This document shows, piece after piece, positions 1 through 7,800 of a stretch of 10,451 nucleotides of DNA. A program made the translations under genes and the position numbers. Position 1 is the stretch's first letter. The number at the start of each line of letters is the position of its first letter. The stretch is from Pseudomonadota bacterium (GTDB lineage: Bacteria > Pseudomonadota > Alphaproteobacteria > Sphingomonadales > SMXR01): NCBI GenBank assembly GCA_022571175.1, contig JACZYI010000003.1:13461-23911 (forward strand), written 5' to 3'. A model generated the notes under the pieces. That model saw nothing but the letters and a program-made list of their open reading frames with translations, searched no databases and was not told the DNA's origin.

Positions 1-188
1 CAAGCATCGAACCTCGTGAGGCGGCCCGACTGAACATCCAGAAGGTAAGAAGCCGATGGCCGAACGACAAAGTTCATCACCCACTGTTCGATCAAACCTC
101 ACCTGAGGAGGAGCAATTACCCAGACAATTGGAGATCGAATTCCGTGACCGGAAGTACGGTAATCGACACGTGATGGTGCTCAGGTGC
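1..188 (+). other. Sequence of unknown origin joined in frame to the gcvPA remnant
   Basis: Where the middle of gcvPA should be, this stretch encodes in the same frame a polar, charged peptide beginning SIEPREAARLNIQKVRSRWP and later EIEFRDRKYGNRHVMVLRC. I recognise no family in it. Frames 1 and 2 of the plus strand hit stops within the first 33 bases, while frame 3 stays open to the edge. It therefore looks like coding DNA from another gene rather than spacer. The change to GcvPA-like sequence falls near 186-198. No terminal inverted repeat, transposase motif or target duplication is visible at the joint, though only one side of any insertion could be seen. Confidence 0.5.
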
Positions 189-740
189 AACGGCCTGAAT
201 TTCGGCGGACCCTATCTTGGGCTTTTTGGTGCCCGTCAAAAGCATTTACGACAGATGCCCGGGCGCCTCGTAGGCCAAACCGTAGATGATGAGGGCAACC
301 GCGGTTTTGTGCTAACCCTTTCCACTCGCGAGCAGCATATCCGGCGCGAAAAAGCCACCAGCAATATCTGTACAAACTCGGGTCTCTGTGCCTTGGCCTT
401 TACCGTCCATATGACGCTTTTGGGCGAAGCAGGCTTGAGGACTTTGGCCATAATAAATCATGCTCAGACGGTAAAGCTGAAATCAGCGCTCGGTGCGATT
501 GATGGAGTGAAATGTCTCAACCAGGCTTATTTCAACGAAATTACCATTGCCCTTCCAAAGCCTGCAAACGCGATTGTCGATTTGTTGGCAAACGAAGGTA
601 TTTTGGCCGGGGTGCCAGCCAGCAGACTTTACGGGACAGCTCCGGAGCTTGAGAATTTACTGATTGTGGCCGCAACCGAGACCGTTCAGGACCAAGATAT
701 CAAGGCTTTCTGTGCGGCGCTTGCAGGGGCAGTGAAATGA
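3..740 (+). CDS. gcvPA: Glycine dehydrogenase (decarboxylating) subunit 1, C-terminal part only, 5' end abnormal
   Basis: With GcvPB, this subunit forms the PLP-dependent P-protein of the glycine cleavage system, which decarboxylates glycine and passes the aminomethyl group to lipoyl GcvH. The match is clear from about position 189: NFGGPYLGLFGARQKHLRQM, then PGRLVGQT, LTLSTREQHIRREKATSN, ICTNSGLCALAF and a C-terminal LLIVAATET segment. About 183 residues are GcvPA-like. The family is usually near 450 residues, so roughly the N-terminal 60% is missing. The frame has no stop back to the window edge, but the roughly 62 codons before position 189 do not read like GcvPA. The only nearby internal start is TTG at 129; a GAGGAGGAG tract at 105-113 lies about 15 bases before it, which is far for a ribosome site. 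The gene ends TGA and overlaps gcvPB by ATGA. Family identity is secure. Whether this is a pseudogene, a fusion or an assembly junction is open. Confidence 0.85.
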   Translation, partial: SIEPREAARLNIQKVRSRWPNDKVHHPLFDQTSPEEEQLPRQLEIEFRDRKYGNRHVMVLRCNGLNFGGPYLGLFGARQKHLRQMPGRLVGQTVDDEGNRGFVLTLSTREQHIRREKATSNICTNSGLCALAFTVHMTLLGEAGLRTLAIINHAQTVKLKSALGAIDGVKCLNQAYFNEITIALPKPANAIVDLLANEGILAGVPASRLYGTAPELENLLIVAATETVQDQDIKAFCAALAGAVK

Positions 741-2245
741 CGCATAAAAGAAAAGATCTTCAAACCGCAACGGGTCACCGAGCATTGGATCATAAAGAGC
801 CCCTCATTTTTGAACTGGGTACGGCTGAGACCACCGGTGTTGATTTTAGTGAGCCAGAGCCTTTTGAGGCAGAGCTGGGTGGATTGGAGCGATCCGAAGC
901 CATGGGACTTGCTGGTCTGTCAGAACCCGAAACAGTCAGACATTTTACCCGTCTTAGCCGCAAGAATTACGCCATTGATATGGGTTTCTTTCCACTTGGC
1001 TCATGCACCATGAAACATAATCCTCGGCTGAATGAAAAAATAGCCCGCATTGCCGGGCTGACCGATGTGCACCCGCTTCAGCCATTCTCGACCATACAGG
1101 GCTCGCTTAAGGTCATGGCTGAAGTGGCAAGATGGCTTGGCGTTCTGACAGGCATGCCCGCCATTGCTTTGTCGCCCAAAGCCGGTGCTCATGGAGAACT
1201 TTGTGGCTTGATGGCTATTCGGGCGGCGCTTGAAGATGCGGGCGATGCCCGAACTACAGTGCTGGTTCCGGAATCTGCGCACGGCACTAATCCGGCAACC
1301 GCTGCGCTTTGCGGATACGGGGTTAAGACAATTCCCGCTAATGATCACGGTCGGGTGGATGTGGCTGCTTTGGCCGAAGCATTGAAGGAAAATATCGCAG
1401 CTTTGATGCTGACCAATCCCAACACCTGCGGGCTGTTTGAAAATGACATTCTCAAAATTGCCGAGATGGTCCATGATGCTGGAGCCTATTTTTATTGTGA
1501 TGGCGCCAATTTCAACGCCATTATGGGCCGGGTTCGTCCGGGGGATCTTGGCATTGACGCCATGCATCTGAATTTGCACAAAACCTTTTCCACACCCCAC
1601 GGTGGCGGTGGGCCGGGCAGTGGGCCGGTGGCCTTTTCCAAAGCATTGATGCCCTTTATTCCACTACCCAATGTGATCTCGATCAATGGCAGGTTTGCCT
1701 TGCAGGAGCTTGGGGTAGAGGGCGAGCAGTCCATTGGCCGAATGGCAGCCTTCCATGGACAGATGGGAATGTTTCTGAGGGCACTTTCCTACATGATGAG
1801 CCATGGTGCCGATGGTCTGAGACAGGTATCGGAAGATGCGGTTTTAAGTGCCAATTATATTCTGGAAAGCCTGAAAGATGTGATGACGGCCTCCTATGAA
1901 GGCCCATGCATGCATGAAGCGCTTTTTGATGATCGCTTTATGAAAGACAGCGGTGTCACAACACTCGATCTGGCCAAAGCGCTGATCGATGAAGGTTTTC
2001 ATCCCATGACGGTCTATTTTCCACTGGTGGTCCATGGTGCCATGCTGATTGAGCCCACCGAAACCGAGAGCAAGGCTTCGCTGGACGTGTTTATTGGGTC
2101 CATGCGCTCGCTGGCAGAGTCCATTGCCAGCGGTGACGTGGAAAGATTCACTTCATCGCCCCATTTGGCACCGGTTGGCAGGCTGGATGAAACCACCGCC
2201 GCCCGGAACCCCATATTGCGTTGGCGCGCTCGCGAGCAGGGATAA
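737..2245 (+). CDS. gcvPB: Glycine dehydrogenase (decarboxylating) subunit 2
   Basis: This is the PLP-carrying half of the two-subunit P-protein, cytoplasmic, acting with GcvPA, GcvH, GcvT and lipoamide dehydrogenase to split glycine into CO2, ammonia and methylene-THF. The 502 residues are within the usual length. Visible motifs are SCTMKHNPR at 89-97, SAHGTNP at 180-186, the cofactor aspartate in DGAN at 255-258, and the PLP lysine K282 in LHKTFSTPHGGGGPG. The ATG overlaps the gcvPA stop (ATGA), so translation is probably coupled, with GGGG shortly upstream as a possible ribosome site. The frame is intact and the catalytic residues are present. If the gcvPA truncation is real, this subunit would lack a full partner. 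It ends TAA and is followed by a terminator. Confidence 0.97.
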   Translation: MTHKRKDLQTATGHRALDHKEPLIFELGTAETTGVDFSEPEPFEAELGGLERSEAMGLAGLSEPETVRHFTRLSRKNYAIDMGFFPLGSCTMKHNPRLNEKIARIAGLTDVHPLQPFSTIQGSLKVMAEVARWLGVLTGMPAIALSPKAGAHGELCGLMAIRAALEDAGDARTTVLVPESAHGTNPATAALCGYGVKTIPANDHGRVDVAALAEALKENIAALMLTNPNTCGLFENDILKIAEMVHDAGAYFYCDGANFNAIMGRVRPGDLGIDAMHLNLHKTFSTPHGGGGPGSGPVAFSKALMPFIPLPNVISINGRFALQELGVEGEQSIGRMAAFHGQMGMFLRALSYMMSHGADGLRQVSEDAVLSANYILESLKDVMTASYEGPCMHEALFDDRFMKDSGVTTLDLAKALIDEGFHPMTVYFPLVVHGAMLIEPTETESKASLDVFIGSMRSLAESIASGDVERFTSSPHLAPVGRLDETTAARNPILRWRAREQG

Positions 2246-2271
2246 AAAACGCCCGGGAGACGGTTATGATG

Positions 2272-2307
2272 GCTTGGATTAATTGAAATTTTAATTCAGG
2301 CGTTTTT
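2272..2307 (+). terminator. Probable Rho-independent terminator of the gcv operon, overlapping the 3' end of atpF
   Basis: In plus-strand RNA, GCTTGGATTAA (2272-2282) pairs along its whole length with TTAATTCAGGC (2291-2301), using two G-U wobbles, around an 8-base loop. A G and five T follow (2303-2307). On the minus strand the two wobbles become mismatches, so this hairpin favours the plus direction. A second inverted repeat, AAAAACGCC at 2245-2253 with GGCGTTTTT at 2299-2307, encloses it and places a T run at the left end for minus-strand transcripts, so weaker termination of the atp operon is possible. The downstream arm lies inside the last codons of atpF. Confidence 0.6.
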
Positions 2308-2794
2308 CAATATCTTCGATTGCCGCGTCGGTCAGGGCTTCGCTTTGGTCTTTGGCAAGCTCTTCTGAAAGAATGCGACGGGCGGCATCAATTGCAAGTT
2401 CGGTGGCGGCTGACTTGACCTTGGCAACAGCGCTCGCTTCGGCTTGAGCTATTTTATCTTCCACGTTTTTGACCTGCCGGGCAAAGCTTTCTTCCAGAGT
2501 GACTTCTGCTTCTCTGGCAAAATTCTCTGCTTCTTCCTGGGCACGAACAATCATGGCCTTGGCGTCTTTCTCTGCGTCCCGATGTTTGCGCTGATATTGT
2601 GCTAGCAGAGACTGGGCTTCTTCTTTCAAGTTTCTCGCTTCGTCCAGCCTTGCCTTGATTTTTTCCGCGCGTGCATCCAGCGTGGCCGCAATTTTCTCGG
2701 GCAATTTTACCCAAAGCATTATGCCGATAAAAATTATAAAGGCGATCAGAACCCAAAATTCAGGGCCGGTAAAAAAATGTGTTTCGGCTTCCAC
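2291..2794 (-). CDS. atpF: F-type ATP synthase Fo subunit b
   Basis: Subunit b is half of the peripheral stalk that holds F1 against the rotating c-ring. The 167-residue protein has one N-terminal membrane segment (about residues 12-29, FWVLIAFIIFIGIMLWV). A long, charged, heptad-like helix rich in Ala, Glu, Lys and Arg follows to about residue 140, then a C-terminal region (AIDAARRILSEELAK) that would contact the delta subunit. It starts with GTG at 2794; GGGGAG at 2803-2808, eight bases upstream, supports that start. It is the last gene of the Fo cluster, 18 bases after atpF'. The pair of divergent b-type genes is typical of alphaproteobacteria, and the more alanine-rich, longer-tailed copy here fits b rather than b'. 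Its 3' end converges on gcvPB. Confidence 0.95.
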   Translation of the reverse strand: MEAETHFFTGPEFWVLIAFIIFIGIMLWVKLPEKIAATLDARAEKIKARLDEARNLKEEAQSLLAQYQRKHRDAEKDAKAMIVRAQEEAENFAREAEVTLEESFARQVKNVEDKIAQAEASAVAKVKSAATELAIDAARRILSEELAKDQSEALTDAAIEDIEKRLN

Positions 2795-2812
2795 TTTCCG
2801 GTCTCCCCAAAT

Positions 2813-3304
2813 TTAATCCTGGCCCTTGGCCACATGTTGAACGGCATCGGTGGCCCGGGTCTTGCTGACCTTGATGCCGCTGAGGCTTGCAACAATTTTG
2901 CTGCAGGCATCAGCGGAGATGACTTCGATCTCCGTCATGGCCTCGCTCCGGGCCTGTTCGATTTTGGCCTCTGCCTGCTGGATTTTTGAAGCAAAGGCCT
3001 GGTTGGATTTGTTTTGTTTGGCTTCAATGGTCTCGGTAATTTTAACTTTGGATTCTGCCAGGACTTTACCCGCGTTGGCTCTCGCTGTGGCGATGAGCTT
3101 CTCGTAGGTCTCTTCCAGGGAGCGACTTTCTTTCTTGTGCTTTTCCGCTTGCTCCAAGTCGTCGATGACCCGGTTTTCGCGCTCCTCCAGCACTTCAGAT
3201 ACCCGTGGCAAGGCTTTTTTCGCCAGATACAGGTAAAGAAGGGCGAACGTAACCGCCAGCCAAAAAAGCTGCGGTAAATAATCGGCAAATTCCAACTGGG
3301 GCAT
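2813..3304 (-). CDS. atpF2: F-type ATP synthase Fo subunit b' (second b-type subunit)
   Basis: The b' subunit (also named AtpX or AtpG) pairs with b to form a heterodimeric peripheral stalk, an arrangement known from alphaproteobacteria, cyanobacteria and chloroplasts. The 163 residues begin MPQLEFADYLPQLFWLAVTF, with a single membrane segment at about 12-28, followed by LPRVSEVLEERENRVIDDLE and a long coiled-coil-like helix to about residue 140. The FADYLPQLFWLAVTFALLY start is characteristic of b'. The start is ATG, with AGGGGAG a few bases upstream. It lies between atpE (31 bases upstream) and atpF (18 bases downstream) in the same transcription unit. No truncation or frameshift is seen. 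Confidence 0.95.
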   Translation of the reverse strand: MPQLEFADYLPQLFWLAVTFALLYLYLAKKALPRVSEVLEERENRVIDDLEQAEKHKKESRSLEETYEKLIATARANAGKVLAESKVKITETIEAKQNKSNQAFASKIQQAEAKIEQARSEAMTEIEVISADACSKIVASLSGIKVSKTRATDAVQHVAKGQD

Positions 3305-3335
3305 TAATCGCTCCCCTTATGCTTGATCTTCTGAA

Positions 3336-3563
3336 CTAGAAGACAAACAGGATGATAAAGGCAATCACCAGACCGAAAAGACCTGTGGCTTCTGCCAGTG
3401 CAAATCCCAGAAGGGCCCGACCCCACTGCGCGTCTGCAGCGGACGGGTTTCTGAGTGCTCCTGAGAGAAAACTGCCAAAAATATTACCGATGCCGATTCC
3501 GGCGCCAATAAGAGCGGAGCAGGCGATGCCCGCACCAATGAGTTTTGCAGCTTCAACTTCCAT
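3336..3563 (-). CDS. atpE: F-type ATP synthase Fo subunit c (proteolipid)
   Basis: This forms the rotating c-ring of the inner membrane. The 75-residue hairpin has helix 1 with the packing motif GAGIGIG (residues 20-26), the polar loop RNPSA (38-42) that touches the central stalk, and helix 2 with the ion-binding carboxylate E58 in LGFALAEATGLFG. Residue 59 after the Glu is Ala, not the Ser seen in sodium-binding rings, and helix 1 lacks the matching Gln, so proton coupling is inferred. AGAGGA at 3571-3576 lies seven bases before the ATG. It sits between atpB and atpF' as in other alphaproteobacterial Fo operons. Confidence 0.97.
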   Translation of the reverse strand: MEVEAAKLIGAGIACSALIGAGIGIGNIFGSFLSGALRNPSAADAQWGRALLGFALAEATGLFGLVIAFIILFVF

Positions 3564-3637
3564 TTTAAGTTCCTCTTGCGCTTGGGTTCAATGTTACGTG
3601 TTGTTGGTATCAGAGTAGTTGGTAGTGACGCTTCCGG

Positions 3638-4369
3638 TTAATGTTCTACATGGTAGGCGTCGTTCAGATAAATGCAGGATAACATGGCAAAAACATAAGC
3701 CTGCAAAACTGCGATTAACACTTCAAGACCGGTCAGGGCTACAATAAAAGCGAGCGGAAAAACACCAAAGATGCCCATGGTCGCAACAAATCCTGCGATC
3801 ACCTTAATCATGGTGTGTCCTGCCATCATATTGGCGAACAGTCGAACCGAAAGACTCAAGGGTCTGACCAGATAAGAAATGAGTTCGATCACAATCAACA
3901 GCGGGGCCAGCGCCATCGGTACACCCTGGGGCAGAAACAGCCGTAAAAATCCGATGCCGTGATTCATAAAGCCCAAAATTGTCACGCCCAGGAATACCAG
4001 GGCCGCAAAACCGAAAGTCACAATGATGTGGCTGGTGACGGTAAAGGTGTAGGGAATCATGCCCACAAGGTTGGCGAACAGAATGAACATGAAAAGCGAA
4101 AATATGAAGGGGAAAAAGCGCCTGGCTTCCGGGCCGGCAGCCTCATAAAGCATGTTGGAGATGAATTCATATAGCATTTCGACCATGGATTGCCAGCGAC
4201 CGGGCACCATAGTTGCTCGCCTCATTCCACCGCCCATAAAAACTGAAATCAGGAGGACAATCACAGCCATGAAGAGTGAAGCATTGGTGATTGATATGTC
4301 GAGACCACCAATATCTATTGGAATCAGGCGCTTAATGGCGAATTGTTCTAATGGACTATGCCCGGCCAT
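3638..4369 (-). CDS. atpB: F-type ATP synthase Fo subunit a
   Basis: Subunit a provides the two proton half-channels beside the c-ring. From the chosen start the protein has 243 residues, with several strongly hydrophobic segments and the essential arginine R176 in LSLSVRLFANMMAGH; the last membrane helix carries E216 and Q223 (GLEVLIAVLQAYVF). The frame is open 25 codons further upstream, but I chose the ATG at 4369. It has AGGGA five bases before it (4375-4379), and MAGHSPLEQFAIKRLIPIDI matches how alphaproteobacterial AtpB proteins begin, while the upstream residues are basic and unlike the family. This start overlaps the end of atpI by 14 bases, which suggests translational coupling. Confidence 0.95.
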   Translation of the reverse strand: MAGHSPLEQFAIKRLIPIDIGGLDISITNASLFMAVIVLLISVFMGGGMRRATMVPGRWQSMVEMLYEFISNMLYEAAGPEARRFFPFIFSLFMFILFANLVGMIPYTFTVTSHIIVTFGFAALVFLGVTILGFMNHGIGFLRLFLPQGVPMALAPLLIVIELISYLVRPLSLSVRLFANMMAGHTMIKVIAGFVATMGIFGVFPLAFIVALTGLEVLIAVLQAYVFAMLSCIYLNDAYHVEH

Positions 4370-4703
4370 TTTCGTCCCTGCTCTCTCCATCGTCGTCTGT
4401 TTTTGCGCTCTCCTGTCCCAAGGCTTTCGAGGCGCGGGCCACATTCATAATTCCGGCCCCTGTACCCAAAAAGAAAAACAAGATAAGCAGAAAAGGCGAC
4501 GTCCCTAACCATCCATCCAGAAACCAGCCCATGCCGGTTCCAATCAAAACTGCCAGCACAAGTTCAATGGCAATCTTGAAGCCAACGCCCATGGCTGCGC
4601 TTCCGGCTCTTCTTTGGGGGCGAGCGTCCTGTCCGACCTGTCTGGCCTTTTTCAGCCGGTGGTCGAGATCACTGAGTGGATCATCATTTTTCTTGCTGTT
4701 CAT
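4356..4703 (-). CDS. atpI: ATP synthase accessory protein AtpI
   Basis: This small membrane protein is encoded at the head of Fo operons. In other bacteria it has been linked to c-ring assembly and magnesium uptake, and it is not part of the finished enzyme. The 115 residues have a charged N-terminal arm (KKNDDPLSDLDHRLKKAR), two membrane helices at about 41-63 (GFKIAIELVLAVLIGTGMGW) and 69-88 (SPFLLILFFFLGTGAGIMNV), and an acidic, polar tail. Gly-rich helices and the GxGMGWFLDGWLGTSP turn are typical of the alphaproteobacterial AtpI family. GGGAG lies upstream of the ATG. It is the first gene after the promoter at 4777-4805 and its stop overlaps atpB. Confidence 0.92.
   Translation of the reverse strand: MNSKKNDDPLSDLDHRLKKARQVGQDARPQRRAGSAAMGVGFKIAIELVLAVLIGTGMGWFLDGWLGTSPFLLILFFFLGTGAGIMNVARASKALGQESAKTDDDGESRDENGRA
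4375..4379 (-). promoter_or_regulatory. Ribosome binding site that fixes the atpB start
   Basis: AGGGA, read on the minus strand, is five bases upstream of the ATG at 4369 and lies inside the last codons of atpI. The upstream in-frame ATGs at 4390 and 4444 have no comparable purine-rich site, so this motif decides the start. Confidence 0.6.
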
Positions 4704-4750
4704 GACACTCCCACCAACACATGGGCGATTTCAAACGCATGTCAACCATC

Positions 4751-4775
4751 CCCGTCACCCCCGCGAAGGCGGGTG
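4751..4775. repeat. REP-like GC-rich palindrome in the atp leader
   Basis: The plus strand shows CCCGT followed by an imperfect palindrome at 4756-4775: CAC, a CC bulge, CCGC, loop GAAG, GCGG, GTG. This resembles the dispersed GTCAYCCCCGCGAAGGCGGG-type intergenic repeats common in proteobacterial genomes. It is the only copy in this window, so its repeat nature is inferred from likeness alone. It lies directly over the expected start of transcription, so most of the stem would be at the very 5' end of the atp mRNA. Confidence 0.45.
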
Positions 4776-4776
4776 C

Positions 4777-4805
4777 ACAATAGGTGGTGGTCCAGGCCCT
4801 GTCAA
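4777..4805 (-). promoter_or_regulatory. Sigma-70-type promoter of the atpIBEF'F operon
   Basis: On the minus strand a perfect -35 box TTGACA (4800-4805) is followed by exactly 17 bases and the -10 box TATTGT (4777-4782, four of six consensus bases). Transcription would begin near 4769-4772, giving an atpI leader of about 67 bases. This is the best promoter-like match I found in the window and sits in the only sizeable gap upstream of the Fo genes. No terminator is evident after smc, so read-through from smc may add to expression. Confidence 0.7.
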
Positions 4806-4836
4806 GCGTCAAAGAATTCATGCTAACTATATGTAA

Positions 4837-4851
4837 TTAAAGAAGTTTTAA
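4837..4851. promoter_or_regulatory. Candidate CtrA binding site (TTAA-N7-TTAA)
   Basis: TTAA at 4837-4840 and TTAA at 4848-4851 are separated by exactly seven bases, with a C after the second box. This is the full consensus of CtrA, the cell-cycle response regulator of alphaproteobacteria. It lies between the smc stop and the atp promoter, its centre about 74 bases upstream of the inferred start point. The surroundings are AT-rich, so a chance match is possible, and no ctrA gene is in the window. Confidence 0.35.
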
Positions 4852-4862
4852 CTGATTTCCTT

Positions 4863-7800
4863 TTAGCCGACAGCGCGCAGGGCTTCGGCCCTCTCCAGAT
4901 CAACCGAGACCAGCTGGCTCACGCCCTGTTCAGCCATGGTCACGCCGAACAGACGGTCCATACGCGCCATGGTTACGGCATTATGAGTGACAATCAAAAA
5001 GCGCGTATTGGATTTGCTTGATATGTCATGCAAGAGGTCGCAGAAGCGCTCCACATTGGCATCATCAAGCGGTGCGTCCACCTCGTCCAGAACACAAATG
5101 GGTGCCGGGTTTGTCATAAAGACGGCAAAGATCAGCGCGATGGCGGTTAAAGCCTGCTCGCCACCAGAGAGCAAGGACATGACCTGAAGTTTTTTACCAG
5201 GCGGGCTGGCCATTATCTCAAGACCGGCTTCAAGCGGATCATCAGATTCCACCAGTGCCAGATGTGCCTTGCCACCCCCGAATAATTGTTGGAAGAGTTC
5301 CCCAAAATGCTGGTTCACTTCATCAAATGCAGCCCGCATGCGGTCGCGGCCTTCCCGGTTCAGGCTGCCAATGCCTTGGCGAAGTCGCGCGATTGCAGTC
5401 TCGAGATCGGTCTTTTCCTCCACCAGATGCTCGAGTTGCTCATCGATTTCTTTCAGTTCCTCATCCGCACGCAGATTAACAGCTCCCAGCCTCTCACGCT
5501 CGGCTTTCAGACGATCAAGGCGCCTCTCCATTGCATCAAGTTCGGGTAAATTCTTGTCGGGCTTAAGCTCGGCAAGCTCAAACAAGGCATCCGGTTTGAC
5601 CTTGAAGGATTCCTTGATGGCTGCGACGATTTCAGCCAGCTTGGTCCCGGCATTTTCATGGCTGGTTTCCACCCGCACCTTTTCTTCACGCGCCTCACCC
5701 AGCATGGCTTCGGCTGATTTCAGATCTTTGTCTTTAGCGGTCAAAGCGCTTTCGGCTTTCGCCAGTTTTTCCACCGCCATGGTCTTCAGCTTTTCAGCTT
5801 CATCAATATGATTCAAAAGCTTTTGGCGCTTTTGTTCCAGTTCTTCTGGTGCCAAATCCAGTCCTGCCAGGGTGGTTTTGGCCTCGCTCTCGCGCGAGCC
5901 CAGCTCATCCAGTTGCGATTTTGCACGTTTGGACCGTTCCTGCCATGCTGCACCCTCTCTTTTCATGGCGGCGATGCGCTCTTCCCTCTCGGTCTTGGAC
6001 CGGATGATGCCGTCATATTCCGCCCGGGTGGATGCAAGTTCAGAGCGCAGTTGCTCCATTTTGGCGCGGGCAGCTTCAAGTGCTTTTGTGTCATCCTCTC
6101 CGGTGCTGGTGCCGGGAATATCCTGCTCAATCGATTTTCGACGTTCCCTGGACTCCACAATATCCCTGGAAATTCGAACTTCCGCTTCTTTGAGCGCACC
6201 CAGTTTTTGAACCCGTTCGCTGCCTTGATCCTGAATTTCCCTCAAAGCCTGTCGGGCATGATTGAGTTGCGTTTCTTTTTCTGCACGCTTGTTCCGGACA
6301 GCTCGTTCCGCCTCAAGGGCAGCATCGACCGCATCCTCCTTTTCCATCAGGGAGGATTCTACCACTGTCACCTGGCTTTCTGTAGTCTGGCGAATGTCTT
6401 CCAGTTCGTGAAGTCTGGCTTTCTGGGCTATTCTCAATATGGCCCCCGAGGGCGCGTCTTCCGAGCGCACATAGCCATCCCACCGCCAGAGCGCACCGTC
6501 TTTGCTCACAAGCCTCTGACCTGGTTTCAATTCACCAGCCAGTTTTTCGCCATCGGTCTGGGAGACAACGCCCGTCTGGGATAATCGCCGCTCGAGAGAC
6601 TTCACCCCCCGCACATGATTGCCGAGCGGGTCTGCAGCCCGGGGCAAGGCCTGATCTATTGCCGGATATTGACGCCAGCCAACGGTGCTGGTCTCACTTT
6701 CTGGCGCATTCAAATCATCGCCCAATGCGGCTCCAAGCGCGATCTCATAGCCTGCATCCACCTCCAGACCATCCGCAACCGGGGCGCTCCCGTCATCATG
6801 GTTCTGGGCGGCGAGAAGATCCTCCAGACCCTGGATTTCGGCAGCCAGGCCCGATAATTTTCCTCGCTGTTCAGAGACCTTGGCACGGGCGGCATCCCGC
6901 TCATCGATGCTGTTCAGCCGCTTGCCTTCAAGGCCAGCTAAAGCCGCGTTCGCTTTGTCAAATTCAATTTCGGATTGTTCATATCTCTTTTGGGCTTTGA
7001 TGAAGCCGCTTTCATCACCCTCTCCTGATGCGAGCTCTTCGGCTTCAACCTCGTTGGTGATGGCTTCTGCCTGCAGCCGGGCGATGCGGCTTTTGAGGCC
7101 AGCGCTTTCAATTTCGAGCGCTTCGCGCCGCGCATTCTTCTGTGCAATCTCGGTGCTAAGGGAGTCAGTGGCTACTTCCGCGCTGCTCGCTTTTGATTCG
7201 GCCGTTGCCACTGTTTGTGCCGCTTCTTCCTCCAGGGATTTATTCTGGGCTTCGGGCATGACCGAGCCTTCGTTTGCCAGTCGCTTCAAGGCCTCATCTG
7301 CATCAACCGCGTGATGTTCCTCACGCAGACGGTCATCTGCGATTTGCGTCAGGCGTGCGGTTAATTCATCTTTACGCTGTTGACGCCTTTCTTCTTCCTG
7401 GTCCAGATTTTCACGAGCTACCGTCAAGCGGTGGAGGGCAGCACCCGCGCCGGCTTCAGCCTGGCGCAAAGCAGGCAACTTTTCAGCCAGCTCATCATGG
7501 TCGCGAGTGAGCGCGCTGACAGCCCTGGTTTTATCCGCCACCACCGCCACGAATTTTCTCAAACGAGAGCCCAAATCCAACAGGGCTTCATCGGCAGCTT
7601 TCCATTTCAGGAAAAGAAGAGTTGCCTCGGCGCGTTGAATATCACCCGAGATATTCCGGTAACGGGTCGCTTGGCGGGCTTGTTTCTTGAGCGAAGCGCG
7701 GTGGGCTTCCATTTGGCTCATCACATCCTCAAGCCGTGTCAGATTGTTCCCGGCCGCCTTCAGTCTGTTTTCGGCTTCTTTGCGTCGGCGATGAAGGCCC

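Noticed and set aside
1001..1600. 199-codon minus-strand frame inside gcvPB
   Set aside because: It is fully antisense to a confidently assigned gene with intact motifs. The product shows no family resemblance.
2279..2294. Second possible CtrA box, TTAA-N8-TTAA, in the gcvPB-atpF junction
   Set aside because: The spacing is eight bases rather than seven, and the half-sites are explained as the AT part of the terminator hairpin. It is not upstream of any start.
4370..4444. Longer atpB start at 4444 (268 residues)
   Set aside because: The added residues are basic, unlike the AtpB family, overlap atpI deeply and lack a ribosome site. ATG 4369 has one.
5269..5811. Ser/Arg-rich 180-codon plus-strand frame opposite smc
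   Set aside because: The low-complexity composition is the mirror of Glu/Lys/Ala/Leu-rich coiled-coil codons. It is a shadow, not a gene.
5808..6584. Open frame of 258 codons on the plus strand opposite smc
   Set aside because: It lies wholly antisense to the SMC coiled coil and hinge, has no recognisable domain and no supported start. Long antisense frames are expected opposite such biased codons.
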